Source: Enoplolaimus lenunculus
Taxonomy: Eukaryota; Nematoda; Enoplea; Enoplida; Thoracostomopsidae
Reading direction: 5' to 3'
NCBI GenBank assembly: GCA_030248215.1
Contig: JASANG010003065.1
Location: 24,904-88,903, forward strand
DNA: 64,000 bases
Below the pieces are notes generated by a model. That model worked only from the letters and a program-made list of their open reading frames with translations, had not been told where the DNA came from and did no database searches. Made by a program: the position numbers and the translations under genes. This document shows, in pieces, positions 33,901 to 43,500 of the stretch. Position 1 is the first letter of the stretch; every line of letters starts with the position of its first letter.

Positions 33901-35285
33901 GAAACTCGTACACACTTAAGCAATTAAGCTAATATGCAAACTAGTTATTAGCTAACTATTCATTTATCGGTTTTGAATGTTTGTAAACAATTTATTCAGA
34001 TTCCTCGCACCAAAGAATGCTTCAGTAACCGTAAAAATTAGTGAAATAATTTAAAAAAATCCTAATTTAGGCTTATCAATTAATCAAATATGCAAATAAG
34101 CTATTAGCTAACTATTCAATTATCGGTTGTGGAGGTTTGTAAACTGTTTTTTAAGATTTCTCGTACCGAAAAACTCTTTACTTCGCGAAACTTCGAGCTT
34201 CACTTGGTATTTCGCTTAGCTCAAAAGTGGTCTTTTTCTGACGCGATTCCTATAATATGTTTTTCCATATATCCATTTACTTTCAATTTAACTTCATACA
34301 TCTTTCTCCATTTTTTCTCACAAATTGTTATTGTATATTTTCGCAGCAATCTGTACACCGTGGCGACTGGTTACTTCCAAAACGGTAAATTGTGTCTCAT
34401 TCAACTCAAACTCGTTGTTTGTGATCCTTCGGATGTCTTTCTACGTTGGACCGGCTTGGATAATCGACAAAAAACAATACATCATCCGAGAGGACGCACC
34501 AAAACAACTGACAACCCCAAATGTTGAAATCATATTTGTAGAACCATATACGCCAGGATCAGTATGTTTAATGCCTTACGATAATGTCACGCGCACAGTG
34601 CCACGATATGCGCTTTGGGTACGCCATACATTTTTCAAATTTTTGAAAACTTTAAATTTTTGACCCCGTGTTCTGTTACCAGATTCTATTTCCGTTAACC
34701 CCTATGTTAAAATTTGATTAATACTTTGTGTAAACTCAAGCGTATTTTTTATTAATCTGACCCTATGGTATATTAAGGTCAATGCGGGTCGTTAGTATAA
34801 ATATAGTCCCAAGCCTAAGGCTAAGCAAAAAATTAGTCCAATGCTTAATAGATCTTACTTTATTTCAGTGCCGCAGAAAAACTTTCGGCCACTGATTTTT
34901 ATATAAGCAGAAGTTTAGAATTGAAATATTGAAAGAAAGCAGAAGAAATAAAAGAAACGGAGTACGTAGTCGCTACGCAAGTTATACAGTTTGTGCTTTG
35001 TTGCTCATAGCATCATCTGCGGGGGAAATTTTGAATTTTTCTTTATTTCAGTTTCAAGCTTCATGTGGTAACCGAACATATTGTGTGTATGTTTTGGATA
35101 AAGGCGAGCTGGTTGCAGCTCAAGTAGAAGTTCACAGAGAATGTTTTGGGCCAAAGTTTCAAATGGATCCAGCTGAAAATTACATAGGTACAAACGAACT
35201 TGTTGCTTTACGTCTGCAGGTGACACAAGGCTCTGATGTGAGCATATCGGCTTCAAAACAATTCTACTGGATTATGTTTGAATAA
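24987..35285 (+). CDS. Stonustoxin (SNTX)-family MACPF-like protein with FN3 domain
   Basis: Exons 24987-25292, 27046-27608, 28585-28929, 29413-29836, 30884-30974, 32903-33142, 34347-34618 and 35052-35285 close in phase to 824 residues. An in-frame TAA four codons before the ATG supports the start. Residues 1-290 resemble the SNTX N-terminal pore-former-type domain (family motif HLVTGVAYGSEAIFHF). About 290-405 is the helical domain, and 405-546 the thioredoxin-like domain (ICFTLHILPSV). About 550-656 is an FN3 domain (IKIAALNEIGQGEWSDPV) split by an intron. The last ~168 residues, with several Cys, are not recognised. Classical stonustoxins end in PRY-SPRY, which is not seen here. The family includes fish venom subunits, but most members are not known toxins, and venom function is not implied. 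No signal peptide is evident. The exon 2 end is uncertain (27608 preferred; 27648 breaks phase), and exon 30884-30974 is the least certain. Confidence 0.82.
25328..25450. mobile_element. Partial GAGTC foldback MITE
   Basis: It starts TA-CACTGCAAAAAATG, then carries GAGTC motifs (GCGGAGTCGAATTTGACTC) and GGAGAGAGTCAATTTGAC. It has the order of the complete copies at 35380 and 41468, but the mirror-image right terminus is missing. It begins 35 bp after the first exon of the SNTX-like gene. Confidence 0.65.
26763..26935. repeat. GGGCCCGTA..TACGGGC palindromic repeat
   Basis: The ends GGGCCCGTATA and CTACGGGCATG are roughly inverted. The middle is rich in GGGGGG and CCCCTAGAAATTTTG. A relative is at 36300-36465, with ends GCCCATAGC and GCTATGGGC. 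Further relatives lie near 29000-29130, 39650-39725, 51830-52015 and 56495-56577. It is a non-coding, MITE-like family. This copy lies in intron 1 of the SNTX-like gene. Confidence 0.55.
31129..32409 (-). mobile_element. Mariner-type transposon, 1281 bp, inactive
   Basis: The inverted repeats share GTGTTTCAGAAGTAACTACC at both ends, with outermost bases TACCGAG and TACAGGG. TA target duplications are at 31127-31128 and 32410-32411. The size is normal for mariner. It encloses a single damaged transposase gene on the minus strand and lies in the intron of the SNTX-like gene between exons 30884-30974 and 32903-33142, antisense to that gene. Confidence 0.93.
31260..32282 (-). pseudogene. Mariner transposase (DD41D-type) with two in-frame stops
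   Basis: One reading frame of 341 codons from ATG (32282) to the terminal stop. It is interrupted only by a TAG (32058-32060) and a TAA (31848-31850); no frameshift is needed. The N-terminal part has a helix-turn-helix-like segment and a Gly-Arg-Pro linker (RPGRPKSA). The catalytic acids are all present: WIDEAVF, VFMHDGAPAH and SPDLTPPDFFVWG. Forty-one residues separate the second and third Asp, so this is a D,D41D arrangement, as described for the rosa-like mariner group, rather than D,D34D. Known role of the family: cut-and-paste transposition at TA. The stops imply a non-functional copy, probably fairly young since the frame is otherwise intact. Confidence 0.92.
32534..32600 (+). other. 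tRNA-like (SINE head or tRNA relic)
   Basis: An A-box-like GTAGCTGAGTGGTGG is followed about 35 bases later by a B-box-like GATTCGAATC. Between them GCCTC and GAGGC could pair as an anticodon-like stem. No convincing acceptor stem can be drawn. It lies just right of the mariner copy, in the SNTX-like gene. It is more likely a tRNA-derived SINE fragment than a working tRNA. Confidence 0.4.
33925..34170 (-). repeat. Two inverted-orientation units of the 11-kb tandem repeat
   Basis: Two copies in reverse orientation of the unit at 11085-11515, with AATATGCAAA, TAGCTAACTATTCA, TTATCGGTT and TTTGTAAAC in each. They end about 180 bp before the SNTX-like exon at 34347. Confidence 0.7.
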
Positions 35286-35328
35286 AACATGTAAAGTTTC
35301 AAAAACTTGAAATACTTGTCAAGTTGTG

Positions 35329-35334
35329 AATAAA
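35329..35334 (+). terminator. Polyadenylation signal of the SNTX-like gene
   Basis: AATAAA lies 44 bp after the TAA stop. A second AATAAA overlaps the stop itself (35281-35286) but is too close to be the likelier signal. The cleavage site cannot be fixed. Confidence 0.5.
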
Positions 35335-35379
35335 ATTTATATGGATTCTCCGTTATAGTATTATTAACCCATTAACATA

Positions 35380-35596
35380 CGCAGTAAAAAATGTTGAGTC
35401 AAATTCACTCTCTCCGAAATAGGCTTTTCCTAACTACACAAGCTGAGTCAAATTCGACTCCGCCAGAGTCAAAGTCAACTCATTGAGCGTTTCAGTGAAT
35501 CGAATTTCACTCTGGCGGAGTCGAATTTCGGCTCAGTTTGTGTAGTCAGGAAAAGCTTATTTAGGAGAGCCAATTTGATTCACCATTTTTTCAGCG
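35380..35596. mobile_element. GAGTC foldback MITE, 217 bp
   Basis: Nearly the whole element is one inverted repeat: CGCAGTAAAAAATGTTGAGT at the left, mirrored at the right, with paired GGCTTTTCCTAACTACACAA and GACTCCGCCAGAGTC blocks. TA flanks both sides. It lies 95 bp after the stop of the SNTX-like gene. Confidence 0.85.
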
Positions 35597-36299
35597 TACC
35601 TTTTACCGTCAAAGCTTACCTAATATCTTAGATAATTCACCTGATGACACCGAATTAGCTTTCCTTGTTCATTCTTGTCCATTGTAATAAAAGCAATCGT
35701 GAGGCATTGGTTTAGAATTAGACGATGATTAGGTTTTGACTTTACTCTTACGCTTACGCTTTGGCTAAGGATCAGCGAACATGCCCTTTTTACTTAACAC
35801 AGGGCAATCAAATCAATACGGACGCAGACACGCAGAAGCATGGATGTCTGGACCATCAGTTGGCAACCTTAAAAATCCAGGTGTGTCGTTTCGTCCATTT
35901 AAAAAAAGTAAATTTTCGAGTGAAAATTTCAAATATTTTGTGCAACTCTGGCTTTCTCGATCGTTTCTATCACAAGGTTTAAAACCTCTACTTCTCGTAT
36001 GACTCTGGGTTCCCCATCAAATATAAGACTCCGTTTTGGATTTGACAACCCCTCCGATTTGATTTGAACTTCTAACCTCGTGTTTGGTTGAAAAATATAT
36101 CTCCGCGCTTGCCTGTACCAGCTATTTTAAACTTAAGTATACATACAAACAAATTATAGTTACAAATTAAAACATGCGCCTTATTATTTAAACGATGTTT
36201 TTAGCCAAGTTTGGAAAATATGCTTTTGACAAGTAATTTGAGCGCCAATGCTGGCAAACTGACATACTTTTTAGAAGGAGCTGAAATTGATTTTTTGAG

Positions 36300-36465
36300 C
36301 CCATAGCCAAAACGGGGCCAGGTGGAGGGTCAGACTCCCCCAGTAAGATTTTGGTCCCCCTAAAAAGTTTTTAACCTTGTTTGTAAAGTCATCGAAATCC
36401 GTTGTATGCTCCTTCTGGAAAGTTCTAACCCCCGCTGGCAAGGTGAGCTCGCTATGGGCCTGCTA
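36300..36465. repeat. GCCCATAGC..GCTATGGGC palindromic repeat
   Basis: Inverted ends GCCCATAGC and GCTATGGGC enclose CCCCCAGTAAGATTTTGG and CCCCTAAAAAGTTTTTAACC. It is a relative of 26763-26935. There is no coding content. Confidence 0.6.
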
Positions 36466-36699
36466 TATTTTTACAACTTGTTGGATTTTTAATAGCAGAT
36501 GTACAAAAAAGACTATTGTGGTTGTGATGTTTAGTTAAAATTTTTCCAACACAAACATGAAATTGACTTTGTATAATTTATACCAGCTTGATTCAATGGC
36601 TTAAAGTTCAAAACTATTTCGCAGTCTTGAAAAATTCAGAATGTATTGAAGCCTTGATCAGGCAATTTTTTGCGTGTAAGTAGTATTATATATTGGTTT

Positions 36700-37125
36700 G
36701 TGACTCGAATAAGATTTAGTGGTGACCTATGTATATTTTGCCAATTCAGAGGTCACTCTATGTTATTCACTTACGGGCTGTGATTTATGTTGAATTCACT
36801 TCATGTTTAGTTGGACTCAGCTACCTTTTTCTTTCGTTCTGTTGAGCAGAACTGACTTGCTCAAAAGTATTGTGTTGATTGCCATGTCCGTTAGTGTTTT
36901 TCTGGATTTAATATAGCTTATTCGGGTTGTCTGAGTGGCTAACATAACATTCGAAGAATCTAGACCATTGTTCCGCTTTGGTCTCTTTTATGGACTCTAA
37001 TTAGGATCTATTAACTCTATCTACTAACAGACTCAAAACAAAGACACGTCAGGCTCCTATTGATTGGTACTCAAAATGGGTCCATCTCTTAGTACCACAG
37101 CTTATTCAAGTCGCCACTCTATACG
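36700..37125. repeat. Worn CTGTAGTGACCCGAATAA MITE
   Basis: It keeps GACTCGAATAAG at the left, GGACTCTAATTAGGATCTAT and CTCCTATTGATTGG..ACTCAAAATGGG inside, and TTATTCAAGTCGCCACT at the right, in the order of the 20802-21214 element. The termini are too eroded to define. Confidence 0.6.
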
Positions 37126-40100
37126 TCAAATTGTATATATTACAAATTGTAAAAACTAATACGTTATTGATTATCGTTTAAGTATATATAATTTATTAAA
37201 ACGACAGTTTATCTACACCGCGTAAACTTGCAAAGCGTGTAATTTTAGGTTCAAAAACGCACAAAAAACAATACTGCTCCAACAAAACACAATTTTTTGC
37301 CAAAACGCCAGCTATCTGTCTAAAAATTGCCTAAAGGCAAACTTGGTTATAGATGTTTAATTTTAGGCAAACAAAAAGTTTTCGTTTTGCACATCCATTG
37401 TCGGATGAAGCAATACTGTTTTAAATAAAGGTTGACAGTTTTAGATGCAAGGAGTATATGAACTAGATTGAGTTTAACATTTTTTGAAAGCTCTATTTTT
37501 GGTTTAGTTTACAACTTTGTTAGATATAGGAATCAATTTCGTGAGAGTATATATGTAACATTCAGATAAATGAATGATTTCTGTGAGCATCTGATGAAAG
37601 GAAACCTATAAATTTTACAAAATTGCACTCTTCATAACCAACGATATAGCAAATTCAGAAGGTACGTTTAATTAAACGTTCAAATGTAAGCAAGAAAGTC
37701 CACGTATAGTCCTTCAGTATATTAAGGTATTAACGCAAAGCTTCAAAAAATCAAATTCCAAAAACTTGAGCTATGAAAATTCAAGTTTTTAGATTAAGAG
37801 GTTTTGGTTACAATTTGATTTAATACAAGAAATAATATAAATGCGGCAACGCGTTTTTCAAAAAATTTCTGATGTATATAACGTTACCAAACTTTGCTCC
37901 TAATTAATCATAACAAAAATATAGTCTTAAAACTAGAAAACTTTCGCAGTATCACTAATATTGGTCACCAACACCTATGTCCTCTATCAAATGTGGGTAA
38001 CTCGTCTTGCCAGTTAGAGACACGGAGCTCAACTATGGGTCTAGTTTGAGACTCACTGCTTTGTTTATATTTGATTTTTTGTTATTTTTTCTGTTTATTT
38101 AGCTGCTGCTAAAATAGTTTACTTTTACGGAACTCTATTACTAATTGGTGATAGGTGCCACACAGCACAAAATATGGCTTTCAGCAGTTGTCAAAAAAAT
38201 CTTACAGCCTTAATATTCCCGAACAGGTCAGGGACGCAGAAGCTAATCCAAAAACAGGTGGCGCAAACGCGATGCAGCAATCATAGAGCACCATCGTGTT
38301 TTAAACGACCGAGACTACTGCTGCGACTTTAGTAATTTGTAAGGTACTTAGGGACTTATTATTTTTCATAAAAAGTTTCCTTCAAATGTGTTGGCTTGTA
38401 CGCAAAATATTCTGGCAGCAAAATTCAGGCCACCGCCCCTGCTTCTGTGCCAATGAAATTACAATAGGTTCGGCATTCAAAATTATTCTCCATCAAATCA
38501 AATACGACTCTGATCTTTGATAAAACCGCGCGGTTTCTACAACTTTTATTTTGTTCCCAGTAGACATTTTTTTCGCAGACTAAATCCGAAACGGCTACCG
38601 TGATTTTTGATTTTATCTTGTGAAAAAGTCGATATTAATGTTCGTTCCGCAAACCAATTACCGGTTGATGATGCGTATCCTCAGTGTTCAACACCCTCGC
38701 AGCAGTACTGAACCTCATTTGGCGTAAAAATTTGTTCACGTCACGTCGTAAGGTATAAGAGTCAAAACAAATGATCTTGTATCACCTGGAAAAAATAAAC
38801 AATTATTTAAACAAGGTTGGTCCAAAGCGTTTTGTGACTATAAAAATTTTGTATCGCCCCTCAAGCGGCTTTCGTTTTACACGGTCTAGTGCCATTCTTG
38901 CTGCTATACCCTTCAACCTCGCACATCAGGATATAAATCCCAAATCAGATGTAGGTCAATGTATAGAACAGAGGCGGAACAGTGGTATTAGCATTTTCCT
39001 AAGCCTAAGCCGAAGCCTATGCGTAACAATAACTGTATATCTAAGCCTAAGTAAAAACAAGCAAAAATACCTAAAGCGTAACCTTACTCAATACCAGTCC
39101 TACGGAATAACGTTACCCCCCTGATCTTTACAAGGGCGCATGGGTCCAAATGTTGAACATATTTGAATGCAGCTACGTTTGCCTTTTAGCGTAAAATTTA
39201 CATATTTTGAATGAAAAAACGGCATTTTTAGGAACAAAAAGCCTAAATTCAAACCGCAATTAAATTTCCGATCGCTAGAACGAGAGTCATTGACGAACTG
39301 TATATATTTTTTGTTGCTTTCTTGACGAAGATTTTTGATGAGAAAAACCCGTAAACCGAACAGAAAAGACGAAAATATGTGATTTCGTTGTTGTTAAAGC
39401 CGGGCCGAAAGTTTAGATTAAATGTTTTGTACAAAAATCAAGTAATTTTGGAAAAATTCTTATGAAATACGCCAATAAAATTTTTTGTTTTTAATTAAAG
39501 TTTTAAACGTATAAATCTTGGTTAATAAAATTATGAAGTAAATGACGCGACGGCACTAAGTCCCAAAACCAAGCAAGGTATAGGTTCAGTTTTTCGGTTA
39601 CACTTAAACGCACGCCTAGCGTTCATAACCTATTCCACGCTAAGTTCATAGGCCCGTAGCCAGGTCATCCAGATGGGGGGCATGAACTTTTTTCAGGAGG
39701 GGCATACAAAATTCTTGGAAAATCTCAAAATCTGAGTCGTACCAGAAATTACGAAGATTTGTTTAACGACGTCTATAACAAAAAAGTTTAATTTTCAAAT
39801 TTTGAGTTTACTTTTCAACTGCACATCTTCTGTTTTGAGGTAATTTTTCGTATAGAGCTACAGACCGAAAGCGTATACAGTTTAAAATTTAATTATTGAC
39901 TTTTGTTTCAGTTGAATTTTAAAATTACATATATTTCACGCCACCACAATGAAATATTGCTCAGAGAGTAATTTATAATTATCTCCAAGGTTATTCATAG
40001 TCACCGTTTCACACAATTTTGGCAATATTTTGAGTAATGAATTTCAATAACTTATATATCTTAATCATTTGCAAACTTCGTTTCAACTGATTGCCTTTAC

Positions 40101-40575
40101 TATATTTAGTTTTATATACTAATTGTTTTATGTTTTATATATATATATATATGTGTTGCTTTACCACCGTGGCACTTAGGTTAGCCAATACGGCTACGCG
40201 TGACGCCGTTGACTATCACTTGCTTATGACAACAAAAATGAGAATTAAATTGAAAAAATTGCTGAATTTGTTGCTCAAACAGGTTCAATTTGGGGTTACT
40301 AAAAACAGACATTTTTGTTAATAAAACTGCACCGCCCACGATACGTAATGCTGGCCGATATTGTTCCAGTTAATTTCTGTATGCAAAAGTTGTAACCTGA
40401 TGGCTCAAAGTCATCTGCAACGACAGTAAACACTATTTTACAGTATTGGTTCAAAAACTGATGCTAATACAAATATTGCAATCACTTTGACTAGTTTGAA
40501 CTAAAAGAATCTAATCTCTGCTGTGTTTATGTTGCATTTTTTAGCTTTGAGATTTGAATGAATCCTTAGTCAGTT

Positions 40576-43500
40576 ATGAATTCATTAATAAGCGATGGGT
40601 GGAAGCTCGCTTGCCAGCTTGTCGACAGTTGTGAACTGCCCGATTCAGAGCCTCCAAACTACACCCCCAGCCAACATTTCCAAAATCCTCAAATAATAGT
40701 AGACTCACCTAAGTTAGCTTACGAGAATCCGGTATACTACGAAGCTGACGAAGTTTGTGACCCTAAATCAAGCAAGAGGACAGACCAATGTTTGGATAGT
40801 CAGACCTCAGTCCATTCGACTATTTGCCAACCTCTTCGAAGCCTCGATGTAGCCCAGCTTAACAACAAACAGCCCCAAATTTCAATTCAAACCCCACGAG
40901 AACAAATTGAAACAAATTGTGTTAAATTCCAAGCAAAGGATTGCGTTCAACCAAGCGACCACAACATTCCATACATTCAGAGTAGCGAAGAACCTGAAAC
41001 GGTCAAATTTGAAGAACTCCAAATTGAAAGTACCCTTCATACAGGTTTTGACAGTTGTACTTCACCGGAAAATAACGGCCCAAACGAAATATCACCCCGT
41101 AGGCGGCTAGGGTCAACGCTGTACGAACGGATACAACAACATATTGACGAAATTCTCTCTCATATTTCGCATCATGAGCCTGTGAATAGCGCACCTCATT
41201 TGCATATTTATCATCATTCACACCAACAACACGCAAACGACGCTCATTATGAAACTGCATCGGCGCTGCTGGCACAAGCGCTTGCAATTATGCTCGCTGC
41301 AGTGCAAAGAGATAATAAGGTTTGTAAAATACTGAATGCAAAGACTATACTTCTTAGCCTGGCCGTAGCCAGGAGTCTAGTTTGAGCAGAGCCATGTGTA
41401 GTAAATATGTCTTAATTTTTATAAGTCTATTTGTCTCAGCTAGCCTTTGTTACTAACAGAATTGTTACACTGTAAAAAATGGGTAGTTAAATTGACTCTC
41501 GGAAACAGGCTTTTCCTGACTACACAAACTGAGTCAAATTTGACTCCGCCAGAGTCAACAGTGAATCGAATTTGACTCTGACGGAGTCAAATTTGACTCA
41601 GTTTGTGTAGTCACGAAAAGTCTGTTTCCGAGGGAGTCAATTTGACTCCCCATTTTTTACAGTGTAATGTTGACAACGGAGAGAAGCCACGGCTCTTATC
41701 GGCGCCCCTCTGTCTCTTACTCGATAACGTCGAGTATGCAATTTAACGAGCTACAAGCTTCCCCAGTGTGCGTTGTGTTTTTGTCGTCACTCAGATCATT
41801 AATGGGGTTGATTTCCAGAAGCTGTACAATAAAAAATTTACCATTTTTTGCTTAAACTTTTATGAATACGGCGAATGGTTACAAAATAATATTCATATTA
41901 TGTGTTATGAAACATATGTCAGTCTTCTATTCACTATCGGATCCTGAAGGAGGCAGGGACGTACGATCCCCCGTCAGAATTTTTGTGAAAATAGTTAGAT
42001 CTCTGCCTACCTAGCATTTTTTCGCTGTCAATCTCATGCGTTTCGTAACATTTGCTAGCCCGCCACGCCTCGTCGGAAATATCTGAATGATACGCATCTG
42101 CTTCAATCGTCTGTTTTTGACAAATTTTGAACTTTGTAATTAAAAATTAAACGTTTTAAATTTGAAAACCCAATTTTTAACTAGGTACATATACTGAAAA
42201 CCTGTAGATTGTTTGTCAGAAAGAAATTAGTTGTTACGACGTGAAATAGTTTATGATGTCTATAAAAAGCACGATATCCAGCGCTTTGTGCTTGGAACAG
42301 CTGACAGATATATTAGAACGACTGCGAATATACGCCGTTAGTTTGCTTATTAATACTAAATCCTTTCACAACTGGTGATAGCTGCTATACAGATTTGAGA
42401 ATTCTGTTGCGTATTTCAGCAAACCGCCATACCAGAAGCCGCACTACGTGAAGCGCGATCAAGCTATGAAAACGCTTGCATTGCGTTTCATACTCGAGGC
42501 GCAGGCACCAGCAGCATAACGTCATCCGGAGGCGGTAGCTCTCATGGAGCTAACAGTCCTCGTCGACTTGCTGCTCGTGCCCGTGCCCTTCAAATGCTAC
42601 TGCTCGCGGTTGCAATCGAGCAAACCAACGACAGTTATGTCAGCGACACCGCGGACATGCCAGCGGTAATAGCTACGCGATGGGCGGGGTTTTTGGGCGA
42701 ATTTTATTCAGCGAACAACGAAATCGGGCTACTAGCTAAGTCAGCGTTGAGTCATCGGCAGTCGCACTCTACGGGGAGCCAGTATTTGACGTCGAATAGT
42801 AGCACTGCCCATCTTCAAAATTTAGTAGGAGCCGCGTTTTCAAAGCACCGATCCTCGATTATGGGGCCAGGAGGCCACGTCGCTGAAGGTTTCGAAACTA
42901 TTTTGTCTGTGTCTGGAGATATTTATCGGTCCCTTGAAGAGTTGGAGCAGCATCCGAACACGGGTAGTGGTCAAACGAGGGTTATTGAAGGGCAACATGG
43001 ACCCCAGTCGAGTAGCAGTGGTCAAAATTCGAAATTGTTTCGATCACTTCGTGATAAAATTGTTCAGTTGCAAGGGCTGGACAACAAACAACGTATGTTG
43101 TGGCAGCGGCTGGTCAAAGCAGCTGGAACTGGCGATAAAGTTGGTACGTGTCTTGTATATTTGTTTATTTTTTAGATTTAAAAATATGGCCCTTTATAAT
43201 ATCGAAACGCTATTTTTGGGTAGCAACAGGTTTAAATCATATATTATAAATATTTTCATTCAATTCAAAAATATTCCGCGATAAGACAATTTGTGTGTAC
43301 CAATATGACTGCAATTGAAATTTATTGAAAAATAGTAGTCGTCTATGAAATTTAAAAATTTACAAAATTTAAAAAATACTACCACTAACGGCCGTCTGTT
43401 TCACTCCGGATGGCAACCGCTTACCGTCGATGAAAAATTCCACAACGCATACCTACGATATTATGGACGATGCATAAACAAATATAGGTTGATAAATATG

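Larger units (their letters stand above)
35597..40575. other. Gene-free spacer before the SLC4A11-like gene
   Basis: No open frame has recognisable features. The 73-codon frames near 35761-36002 are short and unsupported. Repeat content: GGGG/CCCC palindromic relic 36300-36465, a worn CTGTAGTGACCCGAATAA MITE (36700-37125), a CCTAAG-rich repeat (38955-39150), a GGCCCGTAGCCAGG relic (39650-39725) and a TA dinucleotide run near 40135-40152. The SLC4A11-like promoter and any 5' untranslated exon should lie near the right end. A TTTTTTAG acceptor-like sequence at about 40538-40545 may begin the first coding exon. Confidence 0.5.
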
